From positions 2,464,001 through 2,528,000 of the forward strand of contig JASPKZ010004199.1 in assembly GCA_030220185.1 (NCBI GenBank): a stretch of 64,000 nucleotides of DNA. Direction: 5' to 3'. The translations under genes were made by a program, and so were the position numbers. This DNA is from Diploptera punctata (taxonomy: Eukaryota > Arthropoda > Insecta > Blattodea > Blaberidae). The notes beneath the pieces were generated by a model. It saw nothing but the letters and a program-made list of their open reading frames with translations, was not told the origin of the DNA and did not search any database. This document shows, one piece after another, positions 1 to 10,047 of the stretch (its first letter is position 1; every line of letters starts with the position of its first letter).

Positions 1-531
1 TCTCATATACAGCTGAGCTTCCAACCAGGGAACGCCACCTAGAAGAACCCACCACTGAAGATGCCCTACAAAGTCAAGGCAGAAACATCTGGAGAAACAC
101 CAAATATGGACTATGGCCTTATAGCCAGAAATCTTTTAATACAATTATTTCCAGCTGTGAAAGTCTGCATTCTACAAAGAAAATATGACTTACACCACAG
201 TAATGTTAAACCTGTCTCCCTACGTTTATACACTAAACACAATACATTAATCATATGATATATTAACTATTAAAAATATATCACCTCACTCATATTGTGT
301 CTTCTTTTTAGACCAGTTTCAGAATTATTCTATCATTAGTATTTTCATGGCAACTGTTCTGTCGTGGTTATGCACTGCTTCGTCCTCCATTTGTTAGTAC
401 AGTGATGAAGATGAGGTGAGGTGAATATTTTTAATATTTAATTATAATACCTACTTTTTACTAGGTTTGAACATATAAAATATATTTGTAATTATGGCAA
501 TTGACTGATGATATGTCAAAAAAAAACAAAC
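1..531. other. MRM3 intron 3 (partial), with a degraded foldback
   Basis: The segment lies beyond the donor of MRM3 exon 3 and is read as the start of that intron. Positions 269-304 and 406-440 are imperfect inverted copies that carry the CACCTCA / TGAGGTG motif found at the termini of the Penelope-related foldbacks elsewhere in the window. I read it as an old, decayed member. Bases 1-265 have a short open frame with no recognisable domain. Confidence 0.45.
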
Positions 532-687
532 CTTTTGTGAGAATAATTTTCTGGCATCCCACCCCTGCAGCTCCTCGGATAATTGTACCCAAGTTCCCGG
601 GATCACGGATGTTATCACATATAATTGTGAGTGGTAAAGCATCCTCTGCCGGCTGTTTCATATCAACTTCAGGAGTCCTGAGGAAAC
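532..687 (-). CDS. MRM3: MRM3 exon 3: start of the SpoU methyltransferase (SPOUT) domain
   Basis: On the minus strand the exon opens after a CAG acceptor and closes at AAAAG|GTTTGT. It is 156 bp, enters and leaves in phase 1, and encodes residues 279-330 of the joined product. It contains NIRDPGNLGTIIR (residues 304-316), which is SpoU motif 1 with its invariant Asn, the G-N-x-G turn and the Arg, followed by ILTKG. Human MRM3 has the closely similar DNLRDPGNLGTILR. The SAM-binding knot (motifs 2 and 3) should be encoded by exons left of the window. Confidence 0.9.
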
Positions 688-1661
688 CTGCAACATATTA
701 AATTTTCTGCATATAACAGCTCAGTTTTAATGCCTGAGAGTTTTCTTTCTCAGTGTAATTTCTTATAAAACACAATAACTAGCACCATAACTAATTCACT
801 GGCACTATGGGATATGGAGATTCATGACTGCAGACACATAGCACTCCACATATCCCTATGTAGTAGTAGTAGTAGTAGTACTCTCTTGAATGGAGTATTT
901 ATGAAAGCATGCCAGTGGACTCTATTCTTTGTTAAATTCTGGACTTAATTTCAGCTTTTCACTCCATCATTGTTCATATATTCCAATATCCAATTTGAGT
1001 GTCATGTTTCATGCCAAATATCATTATCTTTGTGTCCTGCCTGCTTGCTTTCATTTTAGTTTCTTTAATAATGGATTTTAAGAAGTGCAGGTTATTAGGT
1101 CATAGCTTTCAATTCCTGTGATGGGGTTGCTAACTAGGCAATCAACCTGCCTTCCTCAGTTCTAGAGGTGGAGTTTAGACATTTCTTTCCAAACCCAATA
1201 GTTACGGTTTTTCTGCCATTACTTGGATAGCTGCTTGCAGTGGAAATCCACTGTGCATTAGGGTTACTGGTTATCACATCCCTAAGCCAATCCATATATC
1301 TCTATACTGAGAAAATATTTTCCAATAATCCCCTATCTAAATAACCTTCCCTCAAATCATGAGACGTTTCAGTGTTCTCCAATAATTCCCCATTTGTACA
1401 CGTCCTTCCTATCACAGTCTCGGAGACAAACTCTGATCTATTGCAGTCCTATTTACCCTAACTCCACATTCATGATTACCTATTATATCATCAATACAAG
1501 CAGTAAGAAATATATTTCTTAGAATTTTATTTGTAGATGGAAATAATGAAATGCCCCATAATTCTTGCAATCAATTTTATCTACTTTCTTACAAAATGGT
1601 AAGATAACTAATTTATTTCACTCATTTGAAAGAGCCTCTATTTCCAAAACATATAATATTA
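688..1661. other. MRM3 intron 2, no gene seen; AGT microsatellite
   Basis: AT-rich sequence without a supportable coding region. Positions 860-881 are a short AGT trinucleotide run. Short minus-strand stretches between about 950 and 1500 faintly resemble decayed LINE reverse transcriptase, but the reading frame is too broken to call. Confidence 0.4.
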
Positions 1662-2314
1662 TGTACACTTAGCAAAAAAAAAGAATGAGCGACTTCAAAA
1701 TGCAGAGTCCCTGCTATGACCCACTGCACATGTTCGAAGAGCTAAAGCTGTGGTTCACAAAGTAATGAATTGTTAAATGTTTTAAATACGCTGTATTTAA
1801 TTTTAATGGTCTTAAATAGTTAAAGAGCAGTGAAGGAGACATGTTTCTAGATATTTACAAGTGTTTGATGTAAGCAATATTACTCTACTTGCGACATTTC
1901 AAATAAAGTTCCACTCTCATGCGTAATGTAAAAGTTAACAAGACAACTTGGATTTAGACGAGTAGTATATGACATTCGAGTAGCGTAGATTGTTAAACCA
2001 ATTACGAAAAAAATGAAATATATATGAGAGCCAGGGATCAAATCCCTCAACTACAATATTTTGTTATTTATGTGTATTTCCGTAAAATACATCCCATAAC
2101 ATTTTAATTCCAGCCATGTAATCTACATCCACTTTACGTTATTTTATGTAATATTCCTGCCTTTGTAAACTCTGTAACGTTATTTAGTTACTGGTATAAA
2201 TTTAATTGTGTGTCAGTACCACATTTTAATAATAATAATATAAATGTATGTAATAAAAGATAATATAGCTTCATATATTATGAGAGCAACACATTGTGTA
2301 ATCAAGTTCTTTGA

Positions 2315-2439
2315 TCTAGAAACATCTTACCTCAATTTAATGTTGATTTGTTCTCGAACATGTTTCGATATAATCTTCTATATCATCTTCAGCTTGCCCA
2401 GAACAAATCAACATTAAATTGAGGTAAGATGTTTCTAGA
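2315..2439. repeat. foldback capped by a hammerhead core, PLE-related
   Basis: A perfect 40 bp inverted repeat (2315-2354 against 2400-2439) encloses a 45 bp loop holding one hammerhead-like core on the minus strand. The arms therefore form a greatly extended stem I. The 3' tail on the minus-to-plus boundary (AACCTCAAAAT then ATTACTTCCTAAAAT) matches the tail of the 31673-32359 foldback and is interrupted by a SINE at 2474-2805. Confidence 0.75.
2350..2405 (-). ncRNA. candidate hammerhead ribozyme
   Basis: Minus strand: CUGAAGA at 2392-2386, one extra U, stem II (GAUAUA/UAUAUC), GAAA at 2366-2363, then the palindromic ACAUGU as minimal stem III, and predicted cleavage after GUU between 2357 and 2356. 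The first stem I pair is G-C, then an internal loop, then GUUCU/AGAAC running into the 40 bp arms. All core residues except the extra U fit the consensus. Read by eye only. Confidence 0.6.
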
Positions 2440-2473
2440 CTCAAAAAAAACTTGATTAAAAGAACCTCAAAAT

Positions 2474-2805
2474 CCAGCCATCCATAGTAATTCTGCCCGA
2501 GGGCAGGTCCTTCACTGCAATCATAGCATTTTCATGCTATGCATGCAGCTTTACTAGGGAATTGTAGGTGTGGTAGCTTCCTGTTGCTTTCCACACTGGT
2601 GAAGGATGATGATAATGATAACGATGATGATGATGGCCATGATTTCAGGCACCATTTCAGGCCTTAAAGTTTTCCTGACATTTGTCTTACAGGTGAGAAA
2701 AAACCCCGATAAAACCTCACCCAGAAAAACTGCCCCAACCGGGGATCGAACCCAGGCCCACTGCATGACAAGGCAGCATGCTACCTCGAGACCACAGCGG
2801 TGGAC
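2474..2805 (-). mobile_element. tRNA-headed SINE, family A
   Basis: The insertion is flanked by an 11 bp direct repeat AACCTCAAAAT (2463-2473 and 2806-2816). On the minus strand the head starts GTCCACCGCTGTGG and carries a box A-like segment and box B (GGGTTCGATCCCC), as in a tRNA-derived RNA polymerase III promoter. The body includes a GAT-rich patch, and the 3' end is the CCAGCCATCC side. A second copy of about 88% or better apparent identity lies at 37856-38178. It landed in the tail of the 2315-2439 foldback, so it is younger than that. Confidence 0.85.
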
Positions 2806-2921
2806 AACCTCAAAATATTACTTCCTAAAATAAACCATTACATTGTGTAATGTTTTGTATATTAATACAACAATCAATGCATATTATACAACATAACATT
2901 AGGTACCAGTATTTCATGGCA

Positions 2922-3109
2922 ATTTTCCTGTCCTAGTACTACCTCGGTTTCCTAGATGTCAGTATGAGGCGGAACGTTGACCACGGGCCACTCTAATGAC
3001 AGCTATATGAAAAACAAGTGTAACTAAATTAGTATGGTTCTATTTCTTCCCTGTAGGGGAAGAACGCCTAAATCTCGCTGAGGAAAACAAGGGCTTACAA
3101 GAAAGAAAG
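2922..3109 (+). mobile_element. SINE family B, 5'-truncated copy
   Basis: Matches the 3' half of the SINE at 7058-7451 (shared TCCTAGTACTACC, TATGAGGCGGAACG and GGGCTTACAA). It lacks the tRNA head and is flanked by the direct repeat ATTTCATGGCA (2911-2921 and 3110-3120). A truncated 5' end with an intact target duplication is the signature of LINE-driven target-primed insertion. Confidence 0.85.
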
Positions 3110-3932
3110 ATTTCATGGCACTGGGAATGATATTAAATGTGCATGCCTTTTTGTTTGTTCAGTTATTTTTGTTTATTTATGTATGTATGAATTAATTAAT
3201 GTATTTATTTGTTTATTATGTCTTAGTGAGGAAAAAGTTTCACCCTTCAATTGAGATATTTAGTTTATATAGGTTATGTCCAGCCTAATAATAGTTCATA
3301 GATAGAGATATGTGAAAGTGGTTTTATTTTTAGGGAAAATTTGTTTTAAAATTTCAAGATTTCGATGTTATTGGGAATTTGGTGGTGTTATTCTTTAAAA
3401 AAAATATGTAAATTTGAGTCTTTTTAATCCTAGTTTAGTATAAGGATAAGAATGATATATCTAGTAGCTTCAGGTCAAATTTTAGCTTGTATAATTGATA
3501 TCGATTTTAATACACTAAAATGCATAAAATTTTAATTGCAGTTACTAATTTGTAAGCAAAATTTACCTTTTAAGAAAAAGCAACCATGGTGAATATCTCT
3601 GTATTCTCATTCTTAAGAGTGGTTGACACACTGGGTTTTGGCATGACAATAGGCAGAAAATTAAAAAACAAAAGATAATGAAAATTTCTTGAGACTTAAG
3701 TAAAACAAACTGACCAAGGTATATTCACTGAACGTATCTGTTGATTGAAACAAAGTTTGAAGGGGAAAAGAGAGGGAATTAAAATTGCACATGACCATTG
3801 TTGTTAAAACTGTCAGTATTTGTTTTGTTACATTTTGTTAAAAATCCATGTTATAGATATGTAATCCAATAGAAAAAAATGTGTTTATGTAATTAAATTG
3901 GGAACAATAATATTTATTAATGATATAATTAC

Positions 3933-4303
3933 AGAGTGGAACCCTTGAAAGAGGTAGTCCACTCCAGGGAGTAGGTACCCCTGCCCTTTTGTGAGCTCCA
4001 GATCCCACTCGCCCAGTGGGTAGTACCTGGGTAGGGCCCCGTCCACAGGGCTACGTGGGGAGAAGAGAAGTCCCCAAAGCCGTAGTGAAGGCAACTTCTT
4101 TAGGAGACGAACACTCCGAAATTGCAGTTCCCTGCCCTCCAGGAAGAGGGGTTTGGCTAGAGGCTGGTAACCTCTACTAGTAAAAAATAACTTACTCATA
4201 AAATTCAGCAGAAGAAAAGCCGGATTGAGTGGGCAGACCTAGAAAGAGATGGGCTGAAGTCGGAATGGGTCAACAGACCTAATCCTTGAATGCAGATGAT
4301 GAT
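3933..4303 (+). mobile_element. bipartite LINE (RTE-like) deletion derivative
   Basis: A 371 bp insertion with target duplication GATATAATTAC (3922-3932 and 4304-4314). The front is a GC-richer block like a LINE 5' region. The back encodes a LINE C-terminal fragment and ends in a GAT microsatellite, as RTE-type elements do. No reverse transcriptase is present, so it must have been moved in trans. Compare the similarly built 13044-13629. Confidence 0.7.
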
Positions 4304-4378
4304 GATATAATTACTCATGGTCCATTGTTGGCTTATTCAAATTTGGAGTGCTTGCATTATTGTCAGGTTACTGCTTAT

Positions 4379-5181
4379 ATAGTCGGACCAACGGATCTGC
4401 ACACCTGTAGCACTGGCATTGTTCTTTGAAAATTACACGTCAGTTCTCTCACCATTCAACCGCGCTCCCCTTCCACTATGTCAAATAGAAGCCACTGTAA
4501 CTGACCAAGTAGGGACGTTGCCAAACTTCCCCTGGTGTCAGGCTCTTGAATAATGTAAGGTTAATTATTATGTCTTCATATTTAATTTAAGTAGGTCTAA
4601 TGACACTGATTGATTTCTACAATTAATGGATATAATTATAATAGTGGATATTTGTTGGTTAAATGGAAATTACGTGAAGGGAATTTACATATGTTGTTTT
4701 TAAAGATAAATGTTTCGTCATAAATATTTCTCCTTCAACTCATTGTCTTATTTGGTTAGATTTGGAACGTAATCTTGAAGTCCTAACAAAATTATAAAAT
4801 TTTAGGTATGAATACATCCGGGCTAGGGACCGGCTATGACGAAGTTACTACATGCTACGATTTTATTTACATATTATATAACATACTGATACTATACAGG
4901 AATTCTAATTTATGCTTATGAATTAAGCTAATGATGATAATTTACAATTTACATACTATATAACATAACATAACGATACTGAGTTGACAACGCTGGACTG
5001 TGGGTGCAAATAATATCCCGCAAGAAAGCTCAAAACTGTGAGTAATGGGAGGGGAGAAAGAGAGAGATAGAAAATAGAGACAGGCAAGAATGCAGGTAGG
5101 GAAATAATTTACAAAGGGAAAAACGGAATTAGTGTTTAGTTCGCATTTCTTACGGGGGCACAGATCCGTTGGTCCAACTAT
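4379..5181. mobile_element. MITE family Y, non-autonomous relative of the 55113-62813 transposon
   Basis: Terminal inverted repeats read ATAGTCGGACCAACGGATC on the left and the complement of ATAGTTGGACCAACGGATC on the right. Both subterminal regions match, in opposite orientation, the two ends of the large DDE transposon at 55113 and 62813. The interior contains two copies of a roughly 75 bp subrepeat that also follows the transposase of the large element. It encodes nothing itself, so it was presumably moved by that transposase. Confidence 0.75.
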
Positions 5182-5821
5182 ACTAATGTTTTCTTCAGAT
5201 TTGAACATATCATTACTTAATAATGATTGATATAAAATTGATAATTATGTCAGCAAAAATTTAGGGGAAAAAAACTTATCTTACATGTTGATATAATTTG
5301 TATTTCTTGGAATTCATATTAGCCATAGAACTTAAAATCTATGGAGAGACCATATTTGAGAATGAAAAGGACAGAAAATATTACCTCTATCTTGTGAACT
5401 GTGTTGCAACCATTTCTCTTTGCAAACTGCATGGAGGAAGCAGATATGGTGCCATCAGATATGGCAGTTAAAAAGAAGATGGAATCCGAAGTGTTTAAAA
5501 ATGCACTAGGAAAATTTTGCGAATAGAACAAAAAAATCTCTGGAATTCATTGCAAATTTTAAATTTCGATGTTATTTTGCGTTATTGTAGGATTTCAAAA
5601 TTCAAAAAACACTTTTTCCGAGGTTATGGGAAGTGGAGTTAAGAAATGGTACAAGAAAATGACAAAATTAGAGCATTTTGCATTATTGCGACTCGTGAAT
5701 TTCACGGATCTCTACTCATAGATGATGGGTAATAATAATAATATAATACCTCCAAATAGTTAGTTTTCTTCTTTAAGAGAATAAAATATAAAGCATTGTA
5801 ACAATTAAAAAATTAACCTAA

Positions 5822-5893
5822 TCTGGAATTGAACCTGAGACCTCTTGCATACAAAGAAAGCCATAAGGCACTGAGCTAATCGTTCACTGGCTT
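5822..5893 (-). repeat. decayed tRNA-like repeat
   Basis: The minus strand reads like the box B, anticodon arm and D arm of a tRNA (complement of GGAATTGAACC, then a GAGCT-type D arm), without a clean cloverleaf. It is one of several scattered tRNA-like relics. Another at 6755-6823 (minus) has GGATCGAACATGCGACC, and another is at 7540-7605 (minus). Confidence 0.4.
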
Positions 5894-6231
5894 GCTGTGC
5901 TTAAAATAATGCTCTTCATTGGAGGAAGGGAAACGTAGCTCTACTATGCAATTAGCTTACTCGTGTGAATCGTGCATTTAAACTTAAAATGTTTGAGATC
6001 AAGAATCTGCCAATTCTTTTTTTTTTTTTGCTAAGTGTACATCCCATATTCAATGACATTATTTCATACCTTACATTCTAAGCTGAAAGAGATCAATACA
6101 AGCTTTTTTTTTAATATATATTATAGAATGAGTGAACAAAAATTTAAATGGAACAATTTCATTACTTGGTCCATACATAAAATATCATGATACAAGATAG
6201 AGATGTGCATACTATCAACATGATACTTAAG

Positions 6232-6397
6232 AATTAAATTAAAATATTTTTACCTCACTACATATCCAGTCTTCTAATTATACCGGTTTCTAACATACAA
6301 CTTCGAAACCGATATAATTAGAAGACTTGATATGAGGTGAGGTATAAAATATTTTAATTTAAATATTAAATTAAATCTCATAGTGATTTTTTCCTAA
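6232..6397 (+). repeat. PLE-terminus foldback, hammerhead core lost
   Basis: Inverted arms (CCAGTCTTCTAATTATACCGG against its complement-like copy) surround a short loop. They are followed by TGAGGTGAGG and the family tail CTCATAGTGATTTTTTCC. Part of the hammerhead remains (GAAACCGATAT, GAAA plus stem III), but the CUGANGA box and stem II are missing from the loop. Confidence 0.65.
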
Positions 6398-7057
6398 AAG
6401 TTCAACCAGATACTGGTTCAACTTTTCAGTCAAAAGACAATCAATATGGCTTTTTGATTCATTGTCAAGCAACTATTGAGTTAATTGTATGTACAGCCTT
6501 TGAAATAACTGATGGTACACACATAATTTTGAAGTCTCAGAACGAAGCCAATGTGCATGATCAGAGATCAGCTATTTGGTTCACAAGTATACAACTATTT
6601 GAGAAACTAAAATCCGTGTGTCATGCAATGGAAAATAATTTTGCATAAATAAGTAGTGCGGTAAACACTGAAAATAAAACAAAGCAAAACAAATGAAACA
6701 AAAGAAAGAAAATTTATTGAAATAAGGATGAGAGAGAAAAAAAAAGCATGACAACAGGATCGAACATGCGACCTTATATATGGGAAACAAAAGCTCCCTC
6801 CACTAGACCACAACCATCCCTGCTAGGAATTGTCTGTATGAAGCGATGCAATACTCCAGGACTTACTTGTATAATGAAATTTTATATTATCATCACTTAA
6901 TTTAAATTAATCAAATGCATTTTGTATTAGTAGTGGAAATAAATAATTTTGTCATGCTTTGTGTTTTGTAAACAAAGTAATGGGACGTTATAATCGTTAT
7001 TCATTATATATATGAGCTGTTCCTTTAATTTATTTATTTCCCTATATATACAGATAT
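6398..7057. other. intronic sequence, no gene seen
   Basis: AT-rich. A short open frame at 6454-6648 has no recognisable domain. 6755-6823 is the tRNA-like relic noted above. Nothing else is supportable. Confidence 0.4.
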
Positions 7058-7451
7058 GATCGGCCGCGGTGGACTAGTGGTTATGCTCCTTGCCTCTGGT
7101 CCCGGGTTCAAACCCGGCCGGGGTCGATGGATTTTTTTAGGATGGAAAAATCCAAGGAGCAAGTCCTCCGGGAGGGACTTTAAGCCATGGGTCCCGAGTC
7201 TGAAGATTTTCAGGCTCATAAAAAATCCTTAAGCCCGAATGAAAAGGCCTCTAAGCAAATTTACCGAATTTTCTCGTCCTAGTACTACCTTGGTTTCCTA
7301 GATGTCAGTATGAGGCGGAACGCTGACCACGGTCCACTCAAAAATGACATCTATACGAAAACAAGTGTAACTAAATTAGTATGGTTCAAATTCTTCCCTA
7401 TAGGGGGAGAGCGTCTAAATCTCTGTAAAGGGAAAACATGGGCTTACAATA
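7058..7451 (+). mobile_element. tRNA-headed SINE, family B, full length
   Basis: The head at 7058-7128 folds like a tRNA relic (GGCCGCGGTGGACTAGTGG as the box A region, GGGTTCAAACCCGG as box B). A body ending GGGCTTACAA follows. The flanks show an imperfect direct repeat (CTATATATACAGATAT at 7042-7057, CTATATACAAATAT at 7452-7465). It defines the full-length form of the truncated copy at 2922-3109. Confidence 0.85.
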
Positions 7452-7469
7452 CTATATACAAATATATTT

Positions 7470-8114
7470 ATATACGGGTAACGAAGCCTAGTAACATGTA
7501 GGCATTATGAAAATGAATGACAATTAAAAAAAAAATATTCCTGGCCAGGATCGAATGTGGGTCCGCATCGTCGGAAGAGAAGATCTTACTGACTGCTCCA
7601 CTAAAGCGAATCATACAAATATTGCATGGGGAGAGACTTACGCCACCAGCTTTATACTCAAACGAATAAGTATGTGTAACAACGTACTGGTGTGAATCGC
7701 TCTTCATAACTCTTAACTTCCCATCATCAAGAGTTGTGCCATCATTTTTTTCAAAGGCTGTACATCTTCATGCGTTCCTATAAATAAGTCTATGTAGCTT
7801 TGGGAATCTCACCAGTGTTGTAATCCATTTTGCATGACCCAGGAAACACCACCCAGGAGGCAGATTGCTGAATAAAAATGATATGTAAACACTAATCATG
7901 TAGGTGTTATGTCAAGTTTGGTTGATTGAAAGTTTTGACTTTTTAGTTAAAAGACAATCAATATGGCTTTTTGATTTTTTGTCAAACAACTATCACTATG
8001 ATAGTATGTACATCTCCATGCATTCCTATGACTTCTAATACACAACAAAAAAGTTGCACTAGTACTATAGAGGTTATGTCACATTTGGTTGGATGTTTCT
8101 TAAAACCTTCTTAC
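7470..8114. other. intronic sequence with a weak tRNA-like relic
   Basis: 7540-7605 has a minus-strand box B-like GGATCGAATGTGGGTCC segment. The rest shows repeated phrases shared with 6420-6480 (AAAAGACAATCAATATGGC), so it is probably an old repeat. No gene is supported. Confidence 0.4.
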
Positions 8115-8353
8115 CTATAACTCCTGGAGATGTAGTGACATCTGACCACAACCCTATAACTTTGTACGATACTTTGTAAAGTTGTGTAATATCAGGAAGA
8201 TTAAGATCAGCGGCATCTTTCACTCTGCTAAAAAACACTTGTTCCGGTATATATCCAGCTTTTATTGCATCCTTAATCAATCTCTTGCTTTCGAGAACAA
8301 TATGGCTTCTCTTCACTTTCTTGGTTTTTGATTTTGCAATAAGCATCAGTTTA
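8115..8353 (-). CDS. MRM3: MRM3 exon 2: SpoU substrate-binding domain
   Basis: The exon is bounded by ATTTCAG|T and ATAG|GTAAG, is 239 bp, and joins exon 1 in phase 2 and exon 3 in phase 1. It encodes residues 199-278, the small L30-like RNA-binding domain that precedes the SPOUT knot. Segments such as LIAKSKTKKVKRSHIVLESK and a downstream WSDVTTSPGVIG align with human MRM3 (VAKSRKFR...VLLEGRRLISDALKAG; DWSDLVTPQGIMG). It is separated from its neighbours by introns of 8.5 and 7.4 kb that are mostly transposons. Confidence 0.92.
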
Positions 8354-8564
8354 CTGAAATTAAACATGCAACAGAAAAAAAAAGAAAAATGTTAGCTCAT
8401 CTGAGTTTTGACTGGATGACAAAGTTCAAATCTAGGCAGTAGGAGAATGGACATTTTTCTCATGTTCAGTCTTTACTGGTTTTATTAGAACATAGGCATA
8501 TTCAGTCTCTTACAAAGGGATCTTAAAAGCACTATCTTTCTTATTGTTAAATACTTCTTATAAA

Positions 8565-8902
8565 CGATACTAGTAAAATTCATGGTGATTTTCCGTTGAG
8601 GTATTAGTTCACAGTAATATAATGTACGGTTAAAAACTATAAAATAGTTACCTTGTAGGTCCGTCTCCTCAACTTAAGTTCTTTTAAAACTCTGTAGGCC
8701 TTTCGGGACTAGTCCCATCATCATCTGTACAAAATTCTCACAACCAAGTCAGTGCTTCAACAAGGGTCAACAAGAACGGACCTAATGCATTCTGCTGATG
8801 ATGGGACTAGTCCCGAAAGGCCTACAGAGTTTTAAAAGAACTTAAGTTGAGGAGACGGACCTACAAGGTAACTATATTATAGTTTTTAACCGTACATTAT
8901 AT
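8565..8902. mobile_element. foldback insertion with hammerhead cores, PLE-related family 2
   Basis: Target duplication TACTTCTTATAAA / TACTCCTTATAAA (8552-8564, 8903-8915). Inverted arms of about 115 bp (8614-8730, 8797-8905, overlapping the edge) flank a 65 bp spacer. The minus-strand tail (TACCTCAACGGAA) matches the end of the foldback at 29249-29580. Each arm contains the motif GGGACTAGTCCCGAAAGGCC, i.e. hammerhead stem II, GAAA and stem III. The element lies in MRM3 intron 1, about 200 bp upstream of exon 2. Confidence 0.8.
8788..8832 (+). ncRNA. candidate hammerhead ribozyme
   Basis: CUGAUGA at 8795-8801, extra U, stem II GGGA-CUAG-UCCC, GAAA at 8815-8818, palindromic AGGCCU as stem III, predicted cleavage after UA between 8824 and 8825. 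Stem I pairs six positions across the site (8789-8794 with 8825-8830). The inverted partner on the minus strand (about 8726-8695) has AUGAUGA in place of CUGAUGA and so has lost C3. Confidence 0.65.
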
Positions 8903-9258
8903 TACTCCTTATAAAGTAAATATTTTCTCACAGTCCATTCACAGCGTAAGAATGAGAAGTTTACGGCTAATTTATAAAAACTTTAACTGTAATTTAACAC
9001 AGAGTTTTTTTTTTATCTATGGTTTCACTGTGTCACTAAGAATTTATAACAACATATATGTTGGAACATTTTTTTGGAAAAACAGTACTTTACCTTTCCC
9101 AATATATATAAGTCCACTAAATAACAGTGTGCATATGCACGAGTTTATAGAGCTGTCACTAGGTGGAACCATATATCTTTTAAGTTCTACAGAAAGTTTA
9201 TAGAGGTATCGCTAGATGGCAATACGTGCATATGACTAACCTTCAAAATAAATTCCCT

Positions 9259-9672
9259 AACATTTCAATGTTTCTATTATTCATTTCATACATCTCAATC
9301 ATGGATAAATCATATTTGAAGAGAAAAATTTTATGCCCAGACTGAGTTCGAAAATTTTTCTCTTCAAATATGATTTATCCATCATTGAGATGTATGAAAT
9401 GAATAATAAAAACATTGAAAGAAGCCGTACTGGCTTATAATGTAATAAAAAAATTCCCAAATACATGTCCTCTTAATAAAGAAGCCGCCATTTTCAAAGA
9501 TAGAAACAAATGTTTCATAGCATTTGGTGTGCAGGAATTTACAACTTATATAAGATAAAAATTTGCGTTTAGATTGTAACTCGCCCTGGTAGCTCAGTCA
9601 GTAGAGCATTGGCCAGAAAGCCAAAGATCTTGGGTTCGAGTCTCAGCCTAGGCGTAAAATTTTTACTCTTCA
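9259..9672 (+). mobile_element. tRNA-like foldback, family E2, older copy
   Basis: Inverted arms 9259-9340 and 9355-9425 share the AGAGAAAAATTT / AAATTTTTCTCT ends typical of this class. They are followed by the E2 body (AAGAAGCCGCCATTTTCAAAG) and a tRNA-like sequence at 9582-9654 just before the closing AAATTTTTACTCTTC. Same layout as 34898-35236. I could not make out a target duplication. Confidence 0.65.
9582..9654 (+). repeat. tRNA-like domain of E2 element
   Basis: Acceptor-like ends CGCCCTGG and CCTAGGCG, a D arm TAGCTCAGTCAGTAGAGC (box A) and box B GGGTTCGAGTCTC. The anticodon loop is only about six bases (CAGAAA), so it is not a credible tRNA gene but a tRNA-derived promoter or processing module. 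Confidence 0.6.
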
Positions 9673-10047
9673 AATATGAGGTATTACTTTGCTGACTCCT
9701 TTATTCGGGAAATTGTGGTGCTACTTTTACCCACCATATGAGTGAATTGTGTACAGAACTATCATCGATAGAAATATTGCTTCTAGGCAACATCGAATTT
9801 AATGGAAAATAAGAGTGAATACAAGGTAAGATGATGCAATTTATGACAAAACATATATATGGGCATATCTAATCAGATGTTTAAGTTTTTCCTTTACGTT
9901 GACAGGTATCCTTTATTTGCAATTTCATTACGAACAGAATTTATGCTCCATTCTGACTCACCTGTAAATTCTGCTGTTGTTTTTATCACATCCTCAATGG
10001 ATAATGTGGAATATTTTTCACTAAACCGTTTTAAAACATTAAAAATA

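Larger units (their letters stand above)
3303..5714. mobile_element. MITE family X, copy A (long, with insertions)
   Basis: Ends read TAGAGAT..GTGAAAG on the left and TTTCACGGATCTCTA on the right, an inverted repeat of about 15 bp. Blocks 3303-3760 and 5265-5714 align with the compact copy at 61155-62038. The middle is expanded by an RTE-derived insertion (3933-4303) and a family Y MITE (4379-5181). No coding region of its own was seen. Confidence 0.7.
1662..6041. repeat. possible 4.4 kb unit bounded by a terminal inverted repeat
   Basis: TGTACACTTAGC followed by an A-run (1662 onward) recurs inverted as a T-run followed by GCTAAGTGTACA ending at 6041. If these are TIRs, they bound about 4.4 kb full of other insertions. 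A minus-strand tRNA-like segment lies near each end (about 2028-2060 and 5822-5893). The pairing may be accidental because the A-run lengthens the match. Confidence 0.25.

Noticed and set aside
3885..4199. 104-codon minus-strand open frame as a gene
   Set aside because: It lies within a LINE-derived insertion with a proven target duplication and reads antisense to it.
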